Source of the DNA: Evernia prunastri
Lineage: Eukaryota > Ascomycota > Lecanoromycetes > Lecanorales > Parmeliaceae
Reading direction: 5' to 3'
DNA length: 64,000 bases
NCBI GenBank assembly: GCA_003184365.1
Contig: NKYR01000115.1
Coordinates: forward strand, 1-64,000
Position numbers and translations under genes: made by a program. The first letter of the stretch is position 1, and each line of letters opens with the position of its first letter. Positions 33,478 to 44,250 of this stretch are shown here, piece after piece. Below the pieces are notes generated by a model. It saw nothing but the letters and a program-made list of their open reading frames with translations. It was not told the origin of the DNA and did no database searches.

Positions 33478-34542
33478 TCAGGTCCCGTCGGTCTCATTCA
33501 CATCTAGTGGGACTGGGATCGGAAAGCCTTTCTTCCTGTTCTCTTCACATTGCCTTTTGTCCGCCTCCTCGTCTAGATCACTGGCTACCAGCTTGTCGAA
33601 AATGCTAAGCAGCTCACCTTCTCTCTCCGACCTCCACTCGTGCCAGACGTTCCACCACCAAGAATGCGTTTCACCATCTCTTCCCAAATGCCCTCCTATG
33701 CCGTCGCTAGCCACCCTCTTCTCCCACGGTTTGTCAACAATGTAGTGCAGCCCTCTGACCTCTTCATCCCGCCAGATGTTCGTATGCCATTGCCGCATTG
33801 TTTTCAAAGCGTTGTATTTCCACGGCAAAGGACGCCATCGGCCGCAGAAGACGGAGGCTAAGAAATCTTGGTCGGGAAATTGATAGGTCGAGAGCTCGGG
33901 TGATGTGAGGAAGTGATGGTACATTGCTTTCCAAAGCGTTTCCGACGGGTGATAGAGGAAGACTCCGCCGTTGAGCAAGGCGTATGTATCAGGAGGGGCG
34001 ATACGGCGGGGGATTGGGGATGCCGTTTTCAGTGCTGCTGGATGTTGTAGTGGTGTGTAGGGGCAATTTTGACGTTTCCACTCCTCGGGTGCCCAGCTAT
34101 CGTGATCGAGATTGCAGACACAGGCGTGATTGGCAGCGATCCAATTATCAGCCGGCAACTTGACATCGAAAATATCATCCATGTTCTTGTAGATGGTGAT
34201 ATCGGCATCGACGAAGACGCATGTGTCATACGAGGTCAGCTCAAAAGCTCGAAGCTTTGTCCAGGTATCTTCGAAACGGGCGGCTATCAGGGTGGTTTTC
34301 CTGTTTTTTGGCAGCAAAAGAGGATCGATTGGATGTAGGATGAGTAGGGGGTTGTAAGTTGACTCGAGCTCTAGTGCTCGGATGCATGATTGAGCCAGAG
34401 AGGGTGTGATGAGGACAACGAGAGGATAGATGGTTGCGTGAGCGGACAGGGAATATGCTAAGGTAATGACGCCTGGAAGATAGGAAGGACGTGTAAGGAG
34501 AGTGACCCAAGCTCGTTTGGGTGCGCGGGGGTTTGATACCAT
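33478..34542 (-). CDS. GT8-type glycosyltransferase (glycogenin/galactinol synthase-like)
   Basis: Single exon, 354 aa, ATG at 34542. Features of family GT8: AWVTLLTRPSYLPGVITLAYSL at the start (Rossmann-type nucleotide-sugar site), KLRAFELTSYDTCVFVDAD with the metal-binding D-x-D at 112-114, LNGGVFLYHPS in the middle, FPDQDFLASVF and a terminal HYIVDKPW. These retaining transferases use UDP-sugars; fungal members of this size resemble galactinol-synthase or glycogenin-like proteins without the C-terminal glycogen-synthase-binding region. There is no signal peptide, so a cytosolic location is likely. Acceptor unknown. Confidence 0.88.
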   Translation of the reverse strand: MVSNPRAPKRAWVTLLTRPSYLPGVITLAYSLSAHATIYPLVVLITPSLAQSCIRALELESTYNPLLILHPIDPLLLPKNRKTTLIAARFEDTWTKLRAFELTSYDTCVFVDADITIYKNMDDIFDVKLPADNWIAANHACVCNLDHDSWAPEEWKRQNCPYTPLQHPAALKTASPIPRRIAPPDTYALLNGGVFLYHPSETLWKAMYHHFLTSPELSTYQFPDQDFLASVFCGRWRPLPWKYNALKTMRQWHTNIWRDEEVRGLHYIVDKPWEKRVASDGIGGHLGRDGETHSWWWNVWHEWRSEREGELLSIFDKLVASDLDEEADKRQCEENRKKGFPIPVPLDVNETDGT

Positions 34543-35486
34543 TTGTGAAGACTAGGTTGGAAGAAAGTCTTTCACGATATGGTGTTTCTTTTCTCCTCCT
34601 TTCTTCTTTTTCTTACTTCTTCTGAGGAGAGAGGGTTGATTGAAGAAGAAGAAGGAAAGAGAGAAGAAAGAAGAGAGATAGGAGAATGGAGAATGGAGAA
34701 TGGAGAAGAAAGAGGAAAGATGGTTGATGAGAGATTGATCCTTTCCGTGGTGATATCATTGCTGGATTGCTCGACTCTCAAGGCTTACGGTAGGCTCTGT
34801 AGGGTAGTTTAGCTTTTACTGACGTTGATATCGATATCCATCAAAGTTAAAATCTCCTTGATACTTCGACTGGTTTTAAGTCATCGGCAATGAATGGCAA
34901 TGGCATCGTTGCATCCCCCGTTTGCTCGCTCTTCCTTGACAAGTCTTCAGCAGTGTGCTTAGTCGGAATAATGATTCCATCGTTGTATAGGGTAACATGA
35001 GCAGGATATCGCGAGAGTATGTTGTTTTCCAAAGTGCGTTCGAAGGACCCAGACAGGGAAATAAGGTAAATCAAGTGGTGCGAAGTGTGACGCAGCAATC
35101 AGGATTCAGGGCAAGACTCTCACATTTAGAGTATGCGCTAAGGAACTCAATCTCTACCTTACTCTACGGAAAGAGCTCCGCTACCACTGATGTCATCATC
35201 CAACTTCTTTTTTTGCCACCCCCAGAGTCAATTTGTTCTACTGGTCAATGGGCAAAGAGTACTAAGGCAGTACACAATGAATCATCCCCCCCAAAAGTAA
35301 GTCCAATCAATGAGCAGCACTAGCCTGGTATCCTACTCGTAATATGAGGTAAAAGTACAATCCAGTTGACACCGCATCAATAGACATATCCATCCTCACC
35401 ACCAACCTCTACCTGCCCAATTCCAAACAACAGACAAAGGCCGAGCAGACGCCCAAGCATACTATAATTCTCACTCTGGAACCACC
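34543..35486. other. Divergent promoter region, glycosyltransferase and aldo-keto reductase
   Basis: About 0.94 kb between outward-reading genes. It holds the purine/pyrimidine tract listed next. No gene supported. Confidence 0.5.
34574..34735. repeat. Polypyrimidine-polypurine tract with GGAGAAT repeats
   Basis: On the plus strand a T/C-rich half (TTTCTTTTCTCCTCCTTTC...) is followed at about 34622 by an A/G-rich half (GAAGAAGAAGAAGG...GAGAAAG) with three GGAGAAT units at 34681-34705. The two halves can pair in places. It lies 30-190 bp upstream of the glycosyltransferase start. Confidence 0.75.
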
Positions 35487-36512
35487 ATGTCTCAAGCCAA
35501 GCTCGCCATCACAGACCTGCTTCCTCTCCACAGCTCCGCTGTCAAAATCCCCCGCCTCGGTTTCGGCATCTACCAATCTCCTACAAACGTCTGCATCAAT
35601 TCCTGCCTCACAGCCCTCAAATCCGGTTACCGTCACATCGACTCCGCACAGTTCTATCGCAATGAGACGGAAATGGGTGAAGCGGCCCGTCAGTCAGGCA
35701 TACCACGCAGTGATGTCTTCCTGACGACAAAAATCCTGACCGCTGGTGGCAGTGCCGAGAAAACATACAAAAAGTGCTTGGATAGCGTACACAAGATTGA
35801 CGGCGAGAAGGGTTATGTCGATCTGTTTTTGATACATACGCCGAGTGGAGGGCCCGAAGCTATAAAAGAGATGTATCAGGCCTTGGAGAGATTGGAGAGT
35901 GAAGGCAAGGCGAGGAGTATTGGAGTCAGTAATTTTGGAGTCGGCCATATTGAGGCGATGAAAGGCTACGCGCGAATATGGCCGCCGCACGTGAATCAAA
36001 TTGAGGTGTGTATAATATGTCCACGCGAGAGCATGTCTCGCCACTTCTTCATTCGCTTCACTCAATCAATTCTTCTCCACCTCGTAAGCCCCTATTGAAG
36101 CTTCTTCACTCAAGAATTCTCTACAAAAGCTTCTCTGTACCTTTGTCAAGTAAATGCTAACCCTCATGGTCCTGTGCAGCTTCATCCATGGAACCAACAG
36201 CGAACAATAGTCGACTACTGCAATCAACATAAGATCGTCATCGAAGCGTACTGTCCACTCGTGCGCAACCTTAAAGCACACGACCAGACTCTCGTTGACA
36301 TGTCAAAGAAGCACGACAAGACCACAGCACAGATACTAATTAGGTACTCGTTACAAAAAGGATGGGTATCATTACCGAAGAGTGACACGCCCAGCCGAAT
36401 TGAAGCCAATGCCGAAGTGTATGGCTTCAGTCTGACCGATGAGGACATGAAAATATTGGATTCACTGGATCAAGGGGCGAGAGGGGCGATCGTGCAGGCG
36501 GTGAAGAACTAA
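35487..36512 (+). CDS. Aldo-keto reductase
   Basis: Cytosolic NAD(P)H-dependent oxidoreductase of the AKR superfamily (2,5-diketo-gluconate reductase/AKR3-5-like). Exons 35487-36005 and 36180-36512, joined in phase 0 across a 174 nt intron (GTGTGT, branch TGCTAAC, acceptor GTGCAG); 283 aa. The catalytic tetrad is visible: D52 and Y57 in HIDSAQFYRNE, K82 in FLTTKIL, H117 in LFLIHTPSG. GFGIYQSP at the start, IGVSNFGVGHIE and HPWNQQRTIVDYC are standard family motifs. LPKSDTPSRIEANAEVY marks the cofactor 2'-phosphate region (K-S-x-x-x-R-I), suggesting NADPH preference. Length is typical and everything appears intact. Confidence 0.93.
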
Positions 36513-37889
36513 GTAGTGATGCTCTTTTTTTTTGGTGAAGGATAGAGATATTCACGTATATTCCAATGTGTGAAGTCTGCTAGCGCAGGCATTGGTGGGT
36601 ATTTAAGCATCCTTTTCTTCAGCCAAAACATCTTTCTCTTTTCTACACATCGCTGCTATCAGTGTATCAATTGTCCTTGGCCAGTCGATACTGATCACGA
36701 TGTTCTTCCTCGTCAAGGCTCCTATTCATCAACCTCTCTTGTTTAGCTTTTTCCCAAATCTCTCACATCCTCACATCATCATATGACCTGTAAAAATATA
36801 TACCATAAATTTACTCCCTCCTTTTATTTAGCACTCCCCTTGCACAAGACCATCTACTGCATTCATTCAAACCGCGACAAAGAAAAACAACCAATGAATG
36901 ATATACGCCCCCGTCACAGCACTCAACCACCCACACGAGCAGCAGAGCACAGCCACACTGCGATCTTTTGACTCTTCTTTTCCTTTTCTACCCCTCTGCA
37001 GATATCCCAAAAGCCAAAAAGCCACCCGGACCCGCGATGAGTCCAGCGCCTTGTCGAAGAAGAATGAAGACCATCCAATCAAAACGGACCAAATCATCCA
37101 AACTTCAACTCCGCTCCAGAGCTTGCTGACACCACTTCCAGCAGTCAGCGCCTTCCGGCCCCTATATCTCACATTCAACAGCATAGTTGGCTCCTCCTTT
37201 CCCAAATTTACAATAATGCCGGCCAATTACGCATTTCGCCCCCTTTGGCCATTTTCGCATTTTCATCGTGTTGTGTAAGCCCAGGCTGGAGTCTGCAAGA
37301 GCATGGCTACATACTGGCGCGATTTCATGCGGGTCCTTTCGTCGATATGATGATGTGAGTGAGATCGGTGACCTTTTTTGGTTGAGAGGAGACACACGAA
37401 GGAGGAGTCCTGGAGGTCGTTCTGAGCCTGGGCTTGTTTGTTTGAATGAATGCCGAGATGTGAGCGAGCTGAACGCCTGTATTCCTCTCAGATGGAGATA
37501 TTCATCTTCTCATTTACCTTATGAGTCCGGGGTATACAACACCATTCCGGTCATGCGAGACCTCCAATTTTCAGATGGGTCAGGTGGCTCATCTTGGCCT
37601 CCTCAAGCCAAAACTCGTACTACCTCCGAAACACTGCCCGAGATTTACCGGTCAGGAAAAGCGAAGGGGCGGCTATTCGAGTAAAGAGCTCAACTTGGTC
37701 GCCTGGTTCGGATAATGACAGCTGGCGGAAGTGCCTTCACCAAGTGCCATGCGCCAGCTGAGCAAGTGTCGTAGGCATCCAGTACCAACGCATGTCTCTC
37801 TCTATTGTTCTTGACAAATTTTTGTTGGGTTATATACTGCTAAAAAGAACTACTTCGTGCAGTCGATAGTGGTGGTGGTGGTGGTGCGC
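36513..37889. other. Intergenic region
   Basis: About 1.4 kb with no supportable gene. Frames such as 37268-37684 have no recognisable features. A (GTG)n run lies at 37866-37884. Confidence 0.5.
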
Positions 37890-38498
37890 ATGGCACAAAC
37901 GGAACCTCGAGCTCGAAATACTCAAGTTTCGGAAATTTCCGCTAAAAACGTGTCTAGTTTATTCATGAGGAACATTCAGAAGGGCCAAAAGAGGATTGCA
38001 GTATCTCAGTTTCTGGCCCGAGCTTCGAGAAGGCCTTCGAACATACGCACCCTTATTCAACGATGCTGTTTTCGGGACCACCATCAACCGAGACCTACAG
38101 AGTTGCAATCTCGAGCTGGCCGGTCACCTGTTTCCATATTACTTATGAGATCGGGTCAGTTCAGATACTCCGAAGCTTCATCATCAGAACGCAATGTGCT
38201 GAAGAAATCTTGTATTGAATACCTTCGAATCATTTTGAAGAATATATCACGTCTGTTGGACGGCGTCCAGGAAACCAAAGAGGCTACCAAGGGACAAACG
38301 ATCACCACCAACCAGGTGGTTCGAGAGCTACTAAGGGTTCTCCCCGATGCTGAGATGGTCATAATAGATGAGAAGGAGCATCGAGAGGCCATGCGTGGGA
38401 TTTCGGACAACTTGGCAATAGCTGCCATCACGTCCTATCGAGACGGTTCGAGTCAGACAGAATTCTTTTGGCTTATATTGACAGTAGCACGCAAATAG
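37890..38498 (+). CDS. Possible gene or gene remnant of unknown function
   Basis: Open frame of about 200 codons from the ATG at 37890. The second half looks protein-like: KKSCIEYLRIILKNISRLLD, TNQVVRELLRVLPDAEMVI, HREAMRGISDNLAIAAI and YRDGSSQTE. The last 55 bp belong to a duplicated segment whose partner at 40331 reads DGSSQTES, so the end of this frame (FFWLILTVARK) may be an altered or degenerate tail. No domain is recognised; no splice model was found. Confidence 0.3.
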   Translation: MAQTEPRARNTQVSEISAKNVSSLFMRNIQKGQKRIAVSQFLARASRRPSNIRTLIQRCCFRDHHQPRPTELQSRAGRSPVSILLMRSGQFRYSEASSSERNVLKKSCIEYLRIILKNISRLLDGVQETKEATKGQTITTNQVVRELLRVLPDAEMVIIDEKEHREAMRGISDNLAIAAITSYRDGSSQTEFFWLILTVARK

Positions 38499-38539
38499 CG
38501 CTTACCGCGAGCGTCTTTATCACCAGCTCCTGAGCTCGT
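38443..38539. repeat. Dispersed duplication, copy A (partner 40331-40430)
   Basis: About 95 bp alignable to 40331-40430. Shared words include ACGGTTCGAG, AGTAGCACGCAAA, AGCGCT and CAGCTCCTGAGCTCG. Copy A has T where B has C in AAATAG/AAACAG and CTTACC/CTCACC, both CpA to TpA. Confidence 0.75.
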
Positions 38540-39266
38540 ATCTCCATTATCATCAGTCAGAATCTGCCATGCGCTTGCCACAGTACCCATGTCCACGCGT
38601 GGCTCAACTGGACGCGGCGTACGATGAAGCCAAAGTTGGGTCCGAAAATGTTCATCATGCCACCAGTACTGCATGGTAACTGGAAGAAACGAATGGGCCA
38701 AGCTGACGAACATGAGGGAGCTGAAGGCATCGGGTGTAGGTAGAATTGATCCCATGTTCATTCCACTACAGACAAGAAAAGATGCGCTACATGCGTACGG
38801 CAAGGAGCGTCATTTGGCAGGAATTGGTCCCCGATGAGGCCAATGAACCATTCGAAGATCGAGAAAGGAGAACTTTACTGACGTCGGGACCTACATATGT
38901 CGGCATCCACTTGCCGTGGGGTTTGGTGCTGTTGGGGAGGATGCAGCGGACTTGGCAGGTGCAGCACGGTTTTTTTTTTCTTCGATTTTTTTCTTTAGAG
39001 GAGTCTTGGAGCTTCTTTGCTCCTCAACCGGCTCAGACCCCACCGCCTTGGTGGAGATATCTGAGCCAAAAACAGAAGTCAATGAGCATGTCCCCGTCGG
39101 AAATGCCTCCCGTCAAGGCAGGAACAACAGAATTGAACGAGTACCGCTGTTTCCGGGACAGTGACTTTCAGCCTGAGCCTGCCCGCATCATCCCTATGAC
39201 ATGACTCGATCATTGTCTCAACGAGCGGGAGTATGAAAGTATTCGAAGTCGGGTCTCTTCTGAGGG
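38540..39266. other. Gene-poor stretch
   Basis: No supportable gene. A run of ten T lies near 38970-38980. Frames on either strand are short and unrecognisable. Confidence 0.4.
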
Positions 39267-39763
39267 ATGGCGGCGGAACGGGCAGGGGTTGTGTGGGAAT
39301 CACTACGGCCATACGTACCGGTACAGTCTTGTGGCTGTGGAGGAGCTGACACTGATGAATGCATGGCCGATGATCTCTTCGGCTTGATCACAGCACGGGA
39401 TGGAATCGATACATGCTTTGAATCCAACCTGAGTATCATGTGCTTTGACTACGAAGGCGGAGGTGGAGATATGTCAGAGTTCGGTTTCGCATGGTGTCGA
39501 ATGGCAGACTTGATATCGGTTGCTCTCCAAATGGACAGGGGGGGACTTGGGAGCCTTCATCCGCTATAAGCCAGGCTTTATGTGGATCGATACGAACATC
39601 ATCCAGGCCCTCGATGGACGGACATTTGGAGACTCGTTGGGGTTTCGGGAAGGAATGTGGACCAACGGGCATCTACCATCCCAAGGAAGTGATCGAAGCC
39701 ATCTGCGAATGTTGTCGTTCTTTCCCGGCTGAAGTGTACTGCCGTTGGAACGTCGAATTCTGA
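39267..39763 (+). pseudogene. Decayed ORF, possibly RNase H-fold (Gfd2-like)
   Basis: Frame 1 from ATG 39267 reads into SIMCFDYEGG and MSEFGFAWCRMADLISVALQ. This acidic-hydrophobic pattern (FDYE ... EFGFAW) resembles the first nuclease motif of Gfd2/YDR514C-type fungal proteins. At a run of seven G (39537-39543) coding-like sequence passes to a second frame (GAFIRYKPGFMWIDTNIIQ, GFREGMWTNG). Near 39665 it passes to a third (YHPKEVIEAICECCRSFPAE, stop at 39763). Two indels therefore appear to break one gene. The family assignment is weak; the multi-frame continuity is the stronger observation. Confidence 0.4.
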
Positions 39764-41664
39764 TGAAGGATGACGTAGAAGAAACTGAGCTTTGTGCTTG
39801 AAAGTTGTTTGTATCCCTCATCTATTCGCTAATGTGACGCTGATGATGTACGAGCACAATTCCGGCAAGCGTGGCACCGTCGAGATAACAACGCATATGC
39901 TCGACGGGAAAGCCCATCGAGGGTTTGCACAGCTCGATCATGCTCGTGCTAATGATAGAGAGGGCGCACACTGCTTCTACTTGGGACACGCGTGTAGATA
40001 TGCCTTCTTCTTCATCTCTTCTTGATCCTCCAACGGCTCCGGGATATGGCACAACGGAACTAGGATCTCCAAACTCAACTGACGAGAATGTCGGCTAAAA
40101 CCCTGGAACTGAACGCCTAAATCCTACGCGGACATCCGTCACTATATTCCCAAGCCGAGCCACTAACAGGATGATCATAACAGATGACAGCCTACCTTCT
40201 GAATGTGGAGCCCACGAATCCTCCTGAATCTTCCACTCCTGCTGAAAATATCTACCCTCCATTCAACCAAATCCCTCTACCACAAACCTGCATATCCCCT
40301 ACACAATCTACCTATCCGATCCTAATCACGACGGTTCGAGCCAGACCGAATCCCGGGACTTACATATATAGTAGCACGCAAACAGCGCTCACCAGGGCAT
40401 CATCACCACCAACATCAGCTCCTGAGCTCGCTCAAACATCACATCACAAATTTGACATGTGCTTCAGTTGCATCCACTGCAGCAGCTGGAGGGTTGACGG
40501 ACCGGTCCAAGCCATGATTACGACCTAGGCGGGTCGAAAGGCTTCATCAGCTAGCTCGGATGGACAATCAAAACCTATACACCACATCTCCGGTTCTGTT
40601 CTTCATCAAAACCTTCTTCCTTGAATTGCGTGTGTTTCGTACATTGGCAGGCATGGGGTCGTCTTCGGTTGGAGAATTCACAACAGTTGTATCTTTCCTA
40701 GGCTTTCAACCCATGGCAGACTCGAGGGATAAGTTGGCAGCGCGAGGAGAAGAGACCCGTTGCTATGATGGGTTCGTGGTATCGGATATTACGATGTCTG
40801 AGGGTGCGGGTTTGATTTTCTCTGCCTGATATTCAGTACTGACCTGGCATGATCGTCTTACCTCAATCCATCTTTCTCTCCCCTACATCACGATTACTGC
40901 AACACGCTCTGATACCTACCATCTCGTCAATCTACAATAACGCATCTTCATACTTGGATTCTCTCACTTGGGCTTCCCTTATCATCAACACAACGGTATA
41001 TAAAGCTCGCAGCAGCACGAGAAGACATCTGTTCTGCACGGATAGGGGAACTGCACGGACAAGCAGATCCAAAAAGGTATCATCATGACAATACAGTACT
41101 ATACCATGAGCGAAAGCAAGTCTTTTCACAAGGCGTCCAGCCTTACCGCTCCTACCAAAAGCAGGATTTTCCAGCCAAGCACGGCTCCGGGAAGCAGTCA
41201 CACCGGCAGCTGGGACCGGTCAAAGCCCCACCTCCTAGAAACTCGAATCGGCAACGGGCAATACCATTCGTCTCCCCGGGGCCCGCTCAAGAGCGCGAAA
41301 CCCAGTGCTTTCGACACGGTGCTAGTAAAGCACTAACATGTGGCGTCCTATTTCGAGATCCATAGAAAACCAGGTTAGTCATACGGTCCAGCTGGATCAG
41401 AAGATGACCTAGACAAGTATAATCGTGCGCGCCTTCAGCAGGCGCTGAGATACATTGACGGGGCGGCGAAAATTGAAAAGCACAGCACCCAAGCAGGAGT
41501 CCTTCGAACTTCATGAAGACGTCTGTAAGGTTGCTTTGGACGGTGAGGCACCAGACACAACTTCTCGTGCAGTCGTGCAGGCTTTGGATAAGGTGTATGA
41601 TAGTAAATCGTTTTATTTGCCAAGCCACGCTCATCAGGGGAGCATGAACGCTTAACAAGACACG
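39764..41664. other. Gene-poor stretch with dispersed repeat copy
   Basis: Contains copy B of the dispersed duplication (40331-40430). Otherwise only short frames, for example 40560-40829 and 41455-41655 on the plus strand, without recognisable domains. Confidence 0.4.
40331..40430. repeat. Dispersed duplication, copy B (partner 38443-38539)
   Basis: See copy A. This copy keeps the C at positions that are T in copy A. Confidence 0.75.
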
Positions 41665-42420
41665 TTGAAGATACGACAGCTAGATCTTTTCGCCGAGCAC
41701 GGCGACTGTCGAGGACGTGAAGCGTCGCTTTTCAGACTGATCTCAAGAAACAAGCTTCCGGTGCGTCACTCTAGGAACTCTGAGATACGAGGGGCATCGC
41801 AAGGACTTTCAGGTCCAAGGATTTGGATGATATCTTGTAGATCCCCAAGATTGCTCGCCATCATGAGTGGGACTATGTCAACGGACATTAGAACTCAGAA
41901 CATTGGTTCGTTTCGAATTCTCTATCATGTTTCGGAGTAGATTGGATTTCGATAGTAGAGTTTTTCTATTATGTTGCTAATGCATTGTGAATACATTAGA
42001 GTACTTCGAGAAATTGATGGAGTTCTGCGATGGAGATGTTTCGGAAGATGAATGGTTGGGATTTCGTCCATCAGGGGCGTTTAAGCCAACTCCAGGCGGA
42101 GCGAAGGTATGTTGCATGATCAATAGGATAATATGTTTCTGATATGTTACTAATATATTCCAATATTAGATGTCTGCGAAGTCTAAAGCGAGTTTTCCTA
42201 AGTCCGTTCGGCAAGGGTCCTCAGGTTGCGCTCTTTGCCCCTTTTTCCCAACCGTGCTCGTAGTCAATTTGATTGTTGCGCCGCGGGACGAGGTTCACTC
42301 GGCCCTTTCTGCGCTTTGATCGCTGTGGCGACGGATTCGAAAATTAGTGTCGCTGGCATCTCCAAAGAAGAACAGTGGATTGAGAGGCGCGGAGAGCGCC
42401 CAAGAGTAAGTATATGGTCA
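41665..42420 (+). pseudogene. Intron-bearing gene remnant of unknown function
   Basis: A block with good splice signals. An acceptor TACATTAG (ends 41999) is followed by an exon reading YFEKLMEFCDGDVSEDEWLG and FRPSGAFKPTPGGAK. A 63 nt intron follows at 42107-42169 (AAG|GTATGT, TACTAAT branch, ATTAG) and then MSAKSKASFPKSVRQGSS. Upstream sequence reads KDLDDIL, stop, IPKIARHHEWDYVNGH, stop, so the gene is broken by in-frame stops (TAG after CTTG and CAT). No family is recognised. Confidence 0.4.
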
Positions 42421-42939
42421 AAGTGATCCCAAGACGGTATTTCAGGAGAGGAGGTACAACGCTTTTTCAGCTGTTGCGGAAGACGTGGAGGCGCTGCTTC
42501 CACCATGAGGTAGCAGTGCGCACGGCTTTGAAAAGATTCGATCGTCAGTGAGTTTGATCAGGGAATTCAATCACGGCACGACAGACCAGCTCTGTCGCGG
42601 AATTCGACTTCCTTTTGCAAGACGACGGGTGAGTGAGCGTGCTTCGGGATGAGAACTCACGGACAGATAAGTACTGGAACATGCTTCCCGCTTCGATCAA
42701 TACGGAGCTTGTCGAAGTCTTACCAAGCGAGATTACGACAGACAACGAGTGCATGGATCATGGAAAGCCTTCGGTGAAGGAGGCCGATAGCCTGAGTAAG
42801 GTTCTGAGTACCCCTTTTCTTTACTCTCTCATGTTGTTTTATTCTTGCTCAAAAAATACAATGACTCGAGTGGATAGTGGGCTACCGCCACACATACGCT
42901 GTCCCAGGTCGGAAAACTAATGATTCAAGATGACGGCAT

Positions 42940-44250
42940 CTGGACAGATTCATCAGAATGTTGCATACCAATCGAGCGTTGCCCTTTGAGCTTGCGCAAC
43001 TAGACCGCGCAAGAGATGCGCCGAGAGATGACTGGCAGCACTACGCAGACCTCATCAACACTGCAGGGCATACCCATCAGCTAGCTGTAATATGGGATAT
43101 GAATGCCAGGCATCCTTTATAAACTATTACCATCTCTTCGCTGCAAGACGAGGATTCATATAAATATATTGACTGCGAGCGTGTTTATCCTGTCGATCAA
43201 TTGATAGTACCGAAGCTGAAGACGAGAACCAATTCACCTTGGTGGAGATCGATCTCCAGCTAGACAACAACGATTGGCTATGGGGGCGATGGATCTTCAG
43301 CTAGCCAACAAGGTATTTGCCAACTTGGAGAGTGAAGCTCCGGAGAAAGTCGTGTGGCTCACCGTGTTTACAGCCGGACCTCCATTACCTTTTTCCCAAC
43401 AGACCCTGCGGAGGAACCTCTTCCATGGAAGAGGGATGGTGGGAACTCTTCTTGAACCGTTCATTGCAAAATGATCAATTTGAATCCATCAGCCGAGAGG
43501 ATGAATTTCACTGCCTGGAATGCCATCAATGCATCGGACCAGAAGGCGGTTGAGAACAGGGTGAGAAGAAGCCGTTTCGCGACCTCGGCATCCTTCATCA
43601 TGATGGCGTGCAAGTTTATTAATTTGAGTATTCTGCAATTGGTGAAGGATGGGTCAGCTGTGCAACTGTCAGCTGGCCAGAGATACTCTGCATGTCTTCT
43701 GGACACTCCTAGGGTCTACTGTCAATGACGCCCACCACCATCGCAAAAGCGTATCTTTGACTTGACAGGATCGAGACTTTTTCGCACAAGAGGCTGCACC
43801 ACTGATACTGTCTCGCAAACATGCATCCCGGTGAGGTTGGGCGCTTTGGTCAGTGTGTGGCAGTTGCAGAAACATATCTGGGAAACGGCGAGGCCGCCGA
43901 TATGAGCGGATTTTCTGAGGCCTTATAAGTAGCTTATTCGGACAAGGATGGTGAAGGGAAGGAGTAGCTTGGGACTTCTAATGATCGTGCTTGGCCTGAG
44001 GAGCGCTGCTGCCAGATGTGTGGAAACCGAGGCATTCCCTGTATAGAACACTGAGATCATGCGATCTGGAGCGTCCAACCTGCTTTTATGACGATGAGCA
44101 CGAAAAGGAGGAGATAGAACATATATCCCTGATGACAAGTATATGTCTTCATAAAGCGTCTGCAGGTTGTCGACACCAGGAGGTGTTGGAGGGCAAAGAC
44201 AAATATGACATTTTCTGTTGTCGACAAGCTGCAAGCGTTCTATGAAGGGC
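42940..44250 (+). pseudogene. Decayed multi-frame gene of unknown function
   Basis: Coherent peptides appear in order but in changing frames: RFIRMLHTNRALPFELAQLD and DWQHYADLINTAGHTHQLAV (42950-43120), ENQFTLVEIDLQLDNNDWLW (about 43225-43285), GWWELFLNRSLQNDQFESIS and FHCLECHQC (43420-43545), ASFIMMACKFINLSILQLVK (43590-43650), and LERPTCFYDDEHEKEEIEHI (about 44070-44130). Stops and frame changes between them rule out one intact gene with ordinary introns. I do not recognise the family. The block may be continuous with the remnant at 41.7-42.4 kb. Confidence 0.4.

Noticed and set aside
37268..37684. Plus-strand frame of 138 codons
   Set aside because: No recognisable motif and no partner exon.
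38443..38460. B-box-like GGTTCGAG words at 38445 and 40333
   Set aside because: No T-stem complementarity and no A box upstream; explained by the dispersed duplication.
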